In this document: in pieces, positions 1 through 9,449 of the stretch
How the letters are laid out: each line of letters starts with the position of its first letter
How positions within the stretch are numbered: the first letter of the stretch is position 1
Assembly (NCBI GenBank): GCA_007922225.1
Contig: ML679961.1
Coordinates: 5,997,702 to 6,061,701 of the forward strand
DNA from: Emydura subglobosa
Taxonomy: Eukaryota > Chordata > Testudines > Chelidae
Direction: 5' to 3'
Length of the DNA stretch: 64,000 nucleotides
Position numbers and translations under genes: made by a program
Notes under the pieces: generated by a model
Databases searched by the model: none
What the model was told of the DNA's origin: nothing
The model's input: the letters and a program-made list of their open reading frames with translations, nothing else

Positions 1-1245
1 GACCACATGACAGTGCAAGTGCTCTCCAGTGGTGACTCTTCTGACGCATTTGAAATCTCAAATGGCGTGAAGCAAGGTTGCGTACTAGCTCCAGTGTTGT
101 TCAATTTGTTGTTTGCCTGTGTCCTCAGCCATGCCACAAGGGACTTGGATCAGGTGATATACATCCGTTACTGACTTGATGGCTCCCTCTTTGATCTTAG
201 AAGACTTAATGGCAAGACCAAGATGCTGGAGAGCTTTGTTTCTTCCATACTTCTCGTCGAGGCACTTTTTGCAGATGACTGCGCCTTGACGGCCCATTGA
301 CATGACAACCTTCAGGTCAACATTAACAGCTTTTCTGAAGCATCCCAGTTCTTTGGCCTCACCAGTCTGGGTAAGACAGAGGTCTTGTTCCAATCATCAC
401 CTCATTCCAATTCCCAGCATTAGCCATCTTCATCCAAGGCATATAGCTGAAAAATGTGGCTCAGTTCAAATAGTTGGGCAGCACCATCTTGAGTGACAGT
501 TCCCTGAATAGGGAAATTGCCACCAGAATCAGTAAAGCTAGCCAGGCCTTTGGCCAACTCTGAACAAAAATCCTTAACTAACACAACATTCGTCTCTCCA
601 CCAAATTGAAGATCTACAGTGCAGTGGTTCTAGCATCTCTCCTGTATGGATCTGAGACATGGACTCTTTATAGACTTTAAACAGTTTGAGCAATTTCACA
701 TGTGCTCCCTCCGCTCAATAATGGGCATTTGCTGGCAGGACAGAGTGACCAATATTAAGGTCCTGGAGAGAGCAAACACAACCAGCACTGAGGAAATGCT
801 ATTGAGAGTAAAACTTAGGTGAACTGGACATGTCATCAGAATGTAAGACCACTGTTTCCCAAAATATATCTTGTACGGGGAGCTGAGGCAGGGCAAAAGA
901 AAGAAGGCTCATCTGTATAAGCGCTTTAAAGATAATCTGAAGAGTAGTCTTCAGTGGGCTGGCATCAATCTCAAAGAATTCAAGCAAGTGGCTCAGAACA
1001 GGACTCACTAGTGGTCTCTGATAAGATCAGAAAGTAACAGGTTTGAGCGAGACCAATGAACTCCTCTCCAGGCTGCACATGAAAGGCGCCATAAAGCTGC
1101 ATTATCAAACATCACAGATACGGATTTCCCATGCCCTCAGTGTGGCTGACTTTGTGCATCAGGGTTCAGACTTCAGAGTCATAGGCGTAGCCATAGATAA
1201 GAATTGCAACAACATCATCATCATCAGCCATGGACTTCCAACAAC
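1..1245 (+). mobile_element. RTE-like LINE fragment: reverse transcriptase to C-terminal zinc finger
   Basis: Translated piecewise, this stretch reads as the second half of an endonuclease-reverse transcriptase polyprotein. At 61-96 there is the RT block NGVKQGCVLAPV, and at 265-279 the catalytic LFADD box, still intact. From about 830 to 1060 comes a typical C-terminal segment (GHVIRM, then LYGELRQGKRK, then a KRFKDNLK-like string). At 1132-1170 there is a degraded C2H2-like finger of the form CPQCG...SHRR. Many stops and frame changes show that it is a dead copy. It begins before the window, so its 5' end is not visible. I assign it to the RTE-like endonuclease-RT LINEs from motif order and wording; the exact clade is uncertain. 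Two further fragments of the same kind lie at about 30.9 kb and 39.2-40.2 kb on the minus strand. Confidence 0.8.
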
Positions 1246-1351
1246 TTTATAGTCCCTAGGTCTATAATAGGCCAGTCCACCATGTAAGAGGGGGTTCTGG
1301 ACCATCTGACATTTGGCTTGCCAGGAGCAGAGCAGGACCTTTGTCTCTTAG

Positions 1352-1543
1352 TATCACATCCCCAAGAAAGGGGTGCAAGGAATGGTACAAGAGATTATAT
1401 TAACTTTGTATTATGGATATATCTTTGTGTTGTTTGGAGCTTTTGCGTCTTTACTAATTGTGCTAATAAAAGTGGTTAAAGCTTTGCTTTTCCCTCAGCG
1501 TGGATGTCATTGTGGACACGAGGGTTACCAACCCAGATATTGA
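1352..1543 (+). other. Short open frame with one strong membrane segment; origin unknown
   Basis: A 63-codon open stretch follows a pyrimidine-rich sequence ending in AG (about 1340-1351) and closes with TGA at 1541. An internal ATG lies at 1382. The translation has a hydrophobic run of about 30 residues (roughly residues 15-47, rich in I, L, V, F), then basic residues and a CHCGH motif near the C-terminus. This could be a terminal exon, the end of a decayed retroviral envelope, or chance. An AATAAA lies inside the frame, which fits LTR or retroviral-end sequence as well as it fits chance. I do not recognise a family. Confidence 0.15.
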
Positions 1544-2639
1544 TTCAGTTGTGTCTGATTCTGGACTAGAACTCTAATTTAATTGGCAACCAAAAATAAT
1601 CAATAACCCCTAAAGAATAAGGCAACAGAATATACATGCAAATAAAGAGTAAAATATCCCATAACAATCAGGATCCAGACATCCCAGAAGGAGAACTATG
1701 GTTCCAAGCCCCAACAATAATCAATTGAATCAATTGATTGTATATAATGTTACTGAACCACAAAAGTGTAACAAGTAAGGTCTTTTAGGAAAGCCGGTGA
1801 CACACTGGTAATTCGTATCACCGTGAAATGTCTGTATTAACTTTATAGGAGGAATTATGGATACACAGTGATATTATGCTTTAAAGCAGGGTAGTCAATT
1901 ATTTTTGTCAAGGTCCATATTTCTTGGTCAAGGTATAGTCAAGGTCCAGACTCAGAAAATAATTTTTAAAACAACAATATGGTAATGAGTAAATAAAAAG
2001 ATTTTGAGGTCAATTCAAAAGCGACTGGCAGTCTGGATTTGGCCCACGTTCTGCCTATTAACCACCCATGCTTTAAAGTCTGTGACCAAACAAAGGGAGA
2101 AACAGGTTGTCCCCCAGCCAGGGGGGAAGGCAATTATCTACCAGTCTCTAACATAAATTAAGCATTATGGAATCAAAACAATGGAAGCCCCATTTACATA
2201 CAAAACAGCAGCAGGATGGGAAGTCAACAGGAAGGGAAGAATAGCTTGATTCCTTTGTCTTTTGAGGTGAAAGAACTTGGAGTTCTTTGCCCCTCTCTTT
2301 TATACTCCAGTGAAACTTTGAAATGGATTCTTCTGAAGGCTAACCCCAAAGTAAAGCTCATTCATTCCATGAGGAAGATGACATGGAGTTTCCTGGTGAA
2401 GGAAGTTCCATGCTGGTTTCTTCCCCCCCGTGTTTGTTAAAAGACAAAATGATCTTGTTTCCTGCAATCTCCTCCCATTGCCATGATGCTGAGTGGTTAT
2501 CTCCTCCCCTTGTTGGCTTGGTAGTTCTGCTTACCTTCAATGTAAATTGCATTCCCATTCTCTCTTAGTATACCTTGGAAACCACATTCCTTTGTCTAGG
2601 GTGGGGCGATTTCACTTTAAGAACATAATTCCCAGCATG
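1544..2639. other. No gene; possible hAT-like remnant and antisense promoter-like sequence
   Basis: No coding sequence is recognisable. About 1885-2075 reads like the edge of a non-autonomous hAT-type repeat. On the minus strand, a TATAAAAG box at 2297-2304 lies in a GAGTATAAAAGAGAGG context, as found in LTR promoters. No clear LTR ends, target duplication or poly(A) signal could be paired with it, so an LTR call is tentative. The interval ends where CR1 sequence starts abruptly. Confidence 0.3.
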
Positions 2640-3270
2640 AGAAAGGGAGGTGTTGCCTTATATATCATAGATGTGTACACTTGCACTGAGGTTAATATAA
2701 AAGTGGAAGGCAGACCCACTGAAAGTCTCTGAATAAGGATGAAAGGAGTAAAACAAAAGGATAATATCATGATATAGGTCTACTATAAATCTCACCAGGA
2801 AGAAGATGTGGATGAGGCTTTTTTTTAAAACAATGAACAAAATCATCTAAAACACAGGAATTGGTAGTGATGGAGGACTTCAGCTACCCAGGCACCTGCC
2901 GGGAAAACACCACAGCAGGGCACAGGTTATCCAACAAGTTCTTGAAATGCTTTGGAGACAACTTTTACTACAGAAGGGGGACAAAGCAGCTAGGGTAGAG
3001 TCTATTCTAGACTTGGTTCTGACAAATAAGGAGGAACTGGTTGAGAATTTGAAGGTACCTTGTTTAAGGTGATCATGAAATGATGAGTTCATGATTCTAA
3101 AGAATGGTAGAAGGGAAAACAGTAGAAAACAGACAATGGGTTTCAGGAAGGCAGACTTTAGAGAACTCGGAGAACTGGTAGACAAGCTCCCCTGGGATGC
3201 AAGTCTAAGGAGGAAAAAAGGAGCTTAGGAGACTTGACAGTTTTTTTAAAGAATCATTATTAAGACCATA
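2640..3270 (+). mobile_element. CR1 LINE fragment: ORF2 endonuclease region
   Basis: The sequence starts at the KGGGVALY motif of the CR1 endonuclease, runs through a degraded GVCYR-like and DEAFF segment, and continues into the linker before the RT. It aligns by eye with 9970-10610 of the longer CR1 copy in this window and more loosely with 17560-18200 of the near-complete copy. Several frameshifts, a stop and a T-run (2820-2826) break it. Both ends are truncated: the ORF1 and 5' endonuclease part and the whole RT are absent. Confidence 0.8.
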
Positions 3271-4834
3271 GTTCCCAGAATGTTTGTAGCTCTGAATTTG
3301 TCCTCCAAACATACGCTGCACAATGATATTAGTGACCAGCGTGTTATTAGCTGTCTGTTGATATATTACCCGACATCTTTTGATACAGGTTATGACATTA
3401 GAGAGTCGCGGCACACTGAACTGGGTGGCCAGCTGAAACTCTCTACCAGTGAGCCCCCTGCGTTCTTGCACTGGGATGCTGTGAGGGTCACAACAACTTA
3501 CCACTCTAAGTGAACCCCCCAAAGCATCACAACCCTCCACCCCAGTAACTTTGGCAGTAACCCACCTAACTCCCTTCCCACCTGCCCGCAAGAATGTCCC
3601 ATAGGTAATAGTCCCTTGACTGCATCACCCCACCCATCTCCCCATTTGCATTGGTGAGTAGCAGGAGTCCCAGTGTCTCTGCAGGTCTGGCTCCACTCCC
3701 CAGGGAGCTGCTTTGCTGGTCCTACCAGGAGGCGCAATCACCTAACCCAGCTAATGATCAGTTACTATTATAGTGCAGAGTAGGCAGGGCCTCACCAAGT
3801 CCACTCACTTCTTCTGCTATCCTCTGTCAGCCCATGCTGAGATCTTTCCTGCAAGAGACAGTCTGCATCATCTCTCCCTAGAAAGTTCCCACAGGAGAGA
3901 ACACCTGGGGCACTTAAGCAAGTTTCAAGCTGCTTGGCATAAAGGAAGAGATTTCTCCCCCTTTGAGTCTTTCTGGGAGCCCAACTCCCACCCCCAAATC
4001 GAAGTTCATGTATAGTTATGGTGATTTCCCAAGTGTCACTAGAGTAATTGTGGGTAGGCAGCCTATGCAAATGAGGCTCTCCATGGCGGCACTCTTCCCT
4101 TTTTGCCAAGGGAGGGAACAGAGTTCTTTCCCCTCTGGGGGTTCTGGCCATAGGACTTACAGCTGTAACACAATCAAAGTGATTTTGATTGAGGCTATAT
4201 CAGCATAAAATTCAAGGGCTGGATTGCAGAGCAGGGCAGAGGCACACAATTACAGTAGTGGGGAGAATGCATTTCCTTTTTGATAGATAAACAGAACCTC
4301 ATTCTCCAGGGTTGTCGGCCAACCAAGTAACTTTCACCATCGATAAATTCACTTGGGGGAACACAGCACACCTATAGAACAACCACCAGGATGGGTCATC
4401 ACCAGGATACTCAGCACTACAATTGAACCACTACAAGTTGAGCTAAAAGAGCAACTTGTTCCAGCTATCAGCAGTAGTAGACTTGTTCTCTGTAGCCTCT
4501 GTTCTCTGTAGCCCAGCCCCAAGAAGGGAATCCTTAACACACACTGAACAACGGGTTACACACCTGCACATCAGGAGTAAGTGGGCACTAGCATGACAGG
4601 CTCATTGTCATCTTTCTACGCTACTCTCCAAGTACCTCAGCTGAAGTCCATTCTTGTTCAGAAGGTGTGAGTCAGAGCTTTTCATTAGTTGACAGTGGAA
4701 ATTACAAGTCAGTTGGTAAATCTGGTTTTGGCAATTGTGTGTCTGGGGTATCACTGAAAGTCAGCCATCAGGTTTTAACCAGAATGGTAATTATAAAAAG
4801 AAAATACGTTTTTAAAGCACTTTGAGAACAAGTT
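3271..4834. other. No recognisable gene
   Basis: I find no protein domain, RNA gene or clear repeat boundary here on either strand. Open frames up to about 119 codons exist but lack recognisable motifs. Confidence 0.5.
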
Positions 4835-4904
4835 GGGCCTAAATCTGGTCTCCATGGAGTTACAGCAGTGTAAAGCTAGCGTGAGTCAGATCAGAACCAG
4901 GCCC
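4835..4904. repeat. Short MITE-like palindromic repeat
   Basis: The segment begins GGGCCT (4835-4840) and ends AGGCCC (4899-4904), with further imperfect inverted matches inside. It belongs to a style of 70-200 bp repeat with palindromic 'gggcctgat...atcaggccc'-like ends. Similar units occur in this window near 6350-6510, 13761-13835 and 57110-57185. The family name is unknown to me. Confidence 0.4.
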
Positions 4905-6349
4905 ACTAGATTTACCACAAGATTAGGCCCAGTAACAGCTGAGTTTTTTTGGTGAAAGTTAACTCTGCATGTCACAAAGCACTCTGGTACTACTCCACTT
5001 TTCTAGGGCGAGATCCCCACTCTGACTTCTTTATGCCACATGAAGGGTCTGGAACAAGGCAAAGGGGCTCTAAAAGTCCTGCTTCTGGCCCCCCTCACAA
5101 ATCCAGGCATGGGGGGGGGGGGGGGGCATGTCAGGGGTGGGGCAAGTCAGAGGTGGCTCCGCAGCACCCGGTGGTGCAGAGATTCTGGGGAACCCTGTCA
5201 CCCGGGGCAGTCTGCGGAGACAGACATAATTCCCCTGGGCTGTCTACATTATGCCAGGGGGATAGGGCGTCTCTGCTTCCCAGGCAACCCAAGACTGGGA
5301 GGGCACAAATACTGAAATCCATTTTAGCCCCCCCCCCCACCACCACCACCACCTGTGCTGTGAGCTCTCAGAGGTTGAGCACAAAATCTCACAGTCTAAC
5401 CGTTGCTGGATACAAAGATTTTTTTTCCCTCTGCATGACCCTGTTTTATTTCTCTCTGCCTCAGATGTTAGTCTGGGTTTCTTCCAGAGAGCAGGTTATT
5501 GTTATACACTCCTGGAAGCTGTCGAATGCAACTCTACTCAGGAGTTTGGGGAAGGGAAGTACAATTGTTCCCACTGCCTTTATTTGTCTTCTGTACAAGT
5601 CTACAAGCTGTCCACAGCAGTGCCAAGCTCCTGATAAACAGGATTTGTATGTGTCACATTTTTCTCCTCTAAATGCAGAGTAAACTACATTGCCTCTCTC
5701 CGGTGCACTGAAAAATGAAACCATCACTAGCTACCCCTTGAAGGATTTCTTTCCCAGCAGAATCCGGAGGGAGATCTGTAATGGCTAAACAAGTCTTCAA
5801 AAGAAAGTATAAAATGGAATGCTCTCTCTCCCAGAAGATTACTTAGTTGCCACAACAACCTAATACATTACCCTGTGCTTGTCGCAGAGCTACTGGAATC
5901 TCACTTTTCAATAGACCAGGCAGACACAGGAAGAGCATCTTTCTACAGACCTTTTGTTTTCCATTAATAATACCAGGACGCTGAAAGGGGCTTAGGTGCG
6001 TGGGGATGGAGTACTACACTGTGGCTGAAACACACGATTAGGGCAAAACCCTGCTCACTTGATTCACACAAATGGTCTGCACTGGGAGAAATGGAAGCAG
6101 GACTCAAGGATTTTCTTCCCTCTTTATCAGAAACTTTGAAACTTAACTGTTCAGAGAAACGCAAGGTGATCAGTCTAGAACAACTGGCTCAAAAGAAATC
6201 TACCTTCGTTTGCTGTGATAAAAGATTGACTATGAATTAGTAGAGTCAAAAGGACTCGGAGTTAGCTAGGGGCCACTGAACACACACTGAGTCATTTTGT
6301 ATTTCTCTGAAAAGGATGGAAACAACTTTCAGTCCCCAAAAAGGAGAGA
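4905..6349. other. No gene; long poly-G and poly-C tracts
   Basis: The interval holds a run of 16 G (5111-5126) and, about 200 bp on, a run of 12 C (5328-5339) leading into a (CCA)n stretch to about 5354. An open frame of 244 codons crosses both tracts but is low-complexity in places and shows no domain. Nothing else is recognisable. Confidence 0.5.
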
Positions 6350-6510
6350 TTGGGCCTGCTTCACAGGGGGGACGTCAAGCACCCTGCTATGGCAACGTAA
6401 AGGAGCCTTAAACCAGGCAAAATGTAAATATCATTTATATCCACTCTAAGGCTCCTTTATGGTGCCATGTGGTGTAAAGGAGCCAAAGTTGAACAGAGAA
6501 TCAGGCCTGT
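6350..6510. repeat. MITE-like repeat with inverted GGGCCTG-type ends
   Basis: It starts TTGGGCCTG and ends ATCAGGCCTG. It contains two inverted-complementary stretches around 'aaggagcc' and 'ggctccttta'. This fits an ancient non-autonomous DNA-transposon-style repeat. The identification is by pattern only. Confidence 0.4.
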
Positions 6511-6639
6511 TAATGGATGGGCTGTGCGGGGCCTTCCAGAGACGGGGCATGTTTGGCTAAAGAGAAGGCCACACAGAGCTCTTCCTGAGATCTAGAAGAG
6601 GTCCTCCCGACGTCACAGCAAAGGTGGAACAGATTGTTT

Positions 6640-6800
6640 AGTTAGTGTGAGTAGTTAGCACATATTTTAAGGGACCATTCAAGATAGAGAAGCCTGTTAA
6701 TACCTCTGCAGTCATAGGACATTAAGAGGGGGTTAGTGAGTTACAGACTGTTCATGTCTGTAACATGCTTATAACATCTATTCATCATTTACTAACCCTT
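6640..6800 (-). mobile_element. Penelope-like element 3' fragment
   Basis: This stretch matches by eye the 3' tail of the Penelope-like element at 33.4-33.6 kb. Both share the order 'aagggaccattcaa', 'cctctgcagtcata' or its variant, a run of A then G, and 'agtgagttacaga' or its variant. No coding region remains. The element is antisense, as in the 33-36 kb copy. Confidence 0.55.
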
Positions 6801-7537
6801 TATAAATGGAACCTTTGGAAGGGAAGTGAGTACTCTCATGCAGTGAAAGTCTGGCCTCAGTCTTCAAGTACGCAGGGAACCACAACTAACTCATGCGCAG
6901 AGCAGCAGGGAGAAAGCGGACCCCTCTCCAGGGTGAATCTTCTGGATGCCTCAACAAGAATTCATGCTGGGGGCACCACATACAGTTCAGCTTCTCTAAA
7001 GCACACAAGGCAGAACTACTCCACAAAGATCCTCATCCTCTCCTTTAGTCCCCGTCATTGACTTCTGCCGGGTAATAATAAGAGGGGACTCTGCTTCTAA
7101 AACTAAACTGGCTCTTTGTTAGCGAATGATTTACAGAGGCACTGCAAGTGCGGCTGGCACACAGCCTGACTTCCTGGGACCTCCTCCAACCTCTTCTCTC
7201 CTCCAACCTGTCCCATGCAAGTTGCAACAGGTGTTACTGTGGTAGGGGGTAACCCAGTGTAAACAACAGTTCACTTACACACTCTCCCTTCAAGAACACC
7301 ACAAGCCTGTTAACAGCCTCCAACCTGAAGAGCCTGGCTCTTTACCTCAAGCATAAAGACTGGAAGTTCCTGGTTGAATCCCTTGTGTTGGCTAATATGG
7401 TACCAGTACTGAGTTTTACCATTGACTTCAGTAGGCCAGGATTTCTTCCTTAGTGTCTAAGTAGTGCATAGGGGAAAAGTACTACCTACTACCTCTCTAG
7501 TACATGAAATATGGGCAAGATGGGTCCATTGATTTAA
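6801..7537. other. No recognisable gene
   Basis: No domain, RNA gene or repeat boundary is recognised in this interval. Confidence 0.5.
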
Positions 7538-8640
7538 TAGAATCATAGAACCACAGGGCTAGAAGGGGCCACAAGGGTCATCTAATCTAACCCCCTGCTA
7601 TTAGGTCTGAGGCCTTTTTCTGCAGTAAGCAGAAGCAGCCATGAGACAGAGCAGAGAGTCACATTCTCACATTCCACCTACACTGCATCGAAACAATGTA
7701 ATATTGGGCTGTTAAGAAGTACCCACCCCCACCATCACCAGATAAAGAAACAGATCTTAAGACGTTTAAAGAAAACGGTTTGATAGCATTCTGTCTGGCT
7801 GGGAATCACTTAACAGTCGTGATTGTGAAATCGATACTTCTTTAGTGTTTTGCCTTTATGGCCCCTACTTCTCTATTGTTTATCTATATGGTTTCTGTCT
7901 GGTTCTTTGATTGTTTCTATCTGTTACATAACTAATTTTTCAAATTTAAAATCAACTACGGTGGTGGGGTATGATTGGTTAAAGAATTGTTTCATAATGG
8001 GCTAGGATTGGTGACAAATGCTGTTTTGTACTTTAGTTTACAATGATTGGTTAAGGTACGGCTAAGCAGGACCCAAGTTTTAACTATATAAACTGGGGTC
8101 CAAACGGAAGTTCTTTGGAACCTAACTCCAGGACACAGCCCAAGATCAGAGCTACCAGATCTCAACCCCATGCCAATCATACTGTGCAGAAGCTGGAGCC
8201 CTGGGTGATCTAAGCTTGACTGGCCCCCAAGAAAAGTTCATCTGCCTTATTGGGAGTGGTGAGCATTGTATGCTTAGCATGTGAATTCTGTTTTGGTAAT
8301 TGTTAATACATAGGAGGTTAAGGCTATTATTGTGTAAGGCTCTTTCACTGATAAAAGTTCCCGCAAACCCACAGATTACACCCTGAGGCCTAGGAACTGA
8401 GTAAGAGTAGGTGCCTTTTGCCCCAATCCCTAGAAACTGGGAAAGAGTGGGGGTGCCTAAATTACACCTTGAACCTATGGAAGGGTAAAGGTAGAGTGTC
8501 CTAGAGTGTGCATCTAACATTGCCAAGATGCAGGATTTGTTTTGTCTATACCATCTAAGACAGATGGCTATCCAGCCTCTCTTTGAAAACCTCCAGTGAA
8601 GGAGATTCCACAACTTCCCTACGCAGTTTGTTCCATTTCA
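7538..8640 (-). mobile_element. CR1 LINE 3' end, split by an insertion
   Basis: 7538-7598 is the antisense CR1 3' terminus (tagaatcatagaa...ggtcatctaatctaaccccctgc). The CR1 3' region resumes at 8521 (tgccaagatgcagg...agacagatggctatccagcctc) and runs to about 8640. Removing 7599-8520 restores the usual CR1 order, so both parts are one insertion that was later interrupted. It is 5'-truncated and has no coding content. Confidence 0.85.
7599..8520 (+). mobile_element. LTR-like insertion inside a CR1
   Basis: This is a 922 bp insertion delimited by resumption of CR1 on both sides, with TGC (7596-7598 and 8521-8523) repeated at the edges. It contains three copies of 'gattggt' (CCAAT-box-like, about 7974, 8006 and 8045) followed by an actatataaactgg TATA element at about 8083-8096. 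This is the usual U3 layout of retroviral LTRs. No canonical AATAAA was found and the ends are not a clean TG...CA, so 'LTR' rests on promoter layout and size. No retroviral coding sequence adjoins it. Confidence 0.5.
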
Positions 8641-8654
8641 ATGAGATGATTCAT

Positions 8655-8775
8655 GTGCTTAAGTGTTTTCCTTGAGCTGGGCCTTTGTTCATATATACTT
8701 CAATAGAACTGCTCATATGCTCAAAATCCAATATGTGCTTAACTCCTTTGCTGGATTGGGGCCTAAAGAAACAAT
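8655..8775. repeat. Ancient repeat remnant ('cttaagtg...gctggattggggcc')
   Basis: It contains repeated blocks around 'gctcatatgctcaaa' and 'gtgcttaactcctttgctggattggggcc'. This pattern recurs in inverted form at about 58217-58300 of the window. It is an old, short interspersed repeat of unknown class. I see nothing in 8776-9449. Confidence 0.35.
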
Positions 8776-9449
8776 TTATATGATCATACTAGAAATAAGG
8801 GGCTTATATTTCATGTTATTTTACTGCTTCTTCTCCCCTCCCCGCCCCCTCCATCGACTCCCAAACACACAGTTTTCTATCATTGTTTTAAAAGGCAAAA
8901 TGCATTATCTTAGTGAATCCTCAATTACATATTAGAAGGGGAGAGGGAAATGTATCATCTCAGGAGCACAGGAATTTTATTTATAGCTTCCTATGTTTGC
9001 AGCTTTCTCGGTCATATCTTAACATATCTCCTATGTATATATATGACTAACAAGGGAGTTTTCAAACAGCTTGGAAACTAAAGATAAAATTAATGTATTG
9101 GCAGATACCCACCGCAGCCTCTCAGGTGTTATCACTGAAAATTATTATTTTCAATAGTTCATGGCTCATTTCTTTAAAATAAAAATTAGTGTTGTGGCAG
9201 CCAGGGATAATTTCCCAGCTGTCTCTTTGGAGAAGAGCATAGACTTGGAGAATGTAATGAAACAGACTTTCGTGCCATTCAAAGTACAAAAGTCCAGGGG
9301 CTAGAATGGAGACCTGGTACAGATGTTGAATGTCACCACTGGGTCTTTCTTAATCTGGCCATTGAGAGTGGCTCCCTGAATATACCCATGGATTGAAGCA
9401 GTCTACCCATAGTCTGGGGGCACAAGCCTGCTCTCCATTGTTCAGATGT

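Noticed and set aside
4949..5683. 244-codon plus-strand open frame
   Set aside because: It runs through the poly-G and poly-C/(CCA)n tracts, has low-complexity Gly and Thr runs, and no domain or splice context supports coding.
8152..8613. 153-codon minus-strand open frame
   Set aside because: It spans the boundary between the LTR-like insertion and CR1 3' UTR, neither of which codes on that strand.
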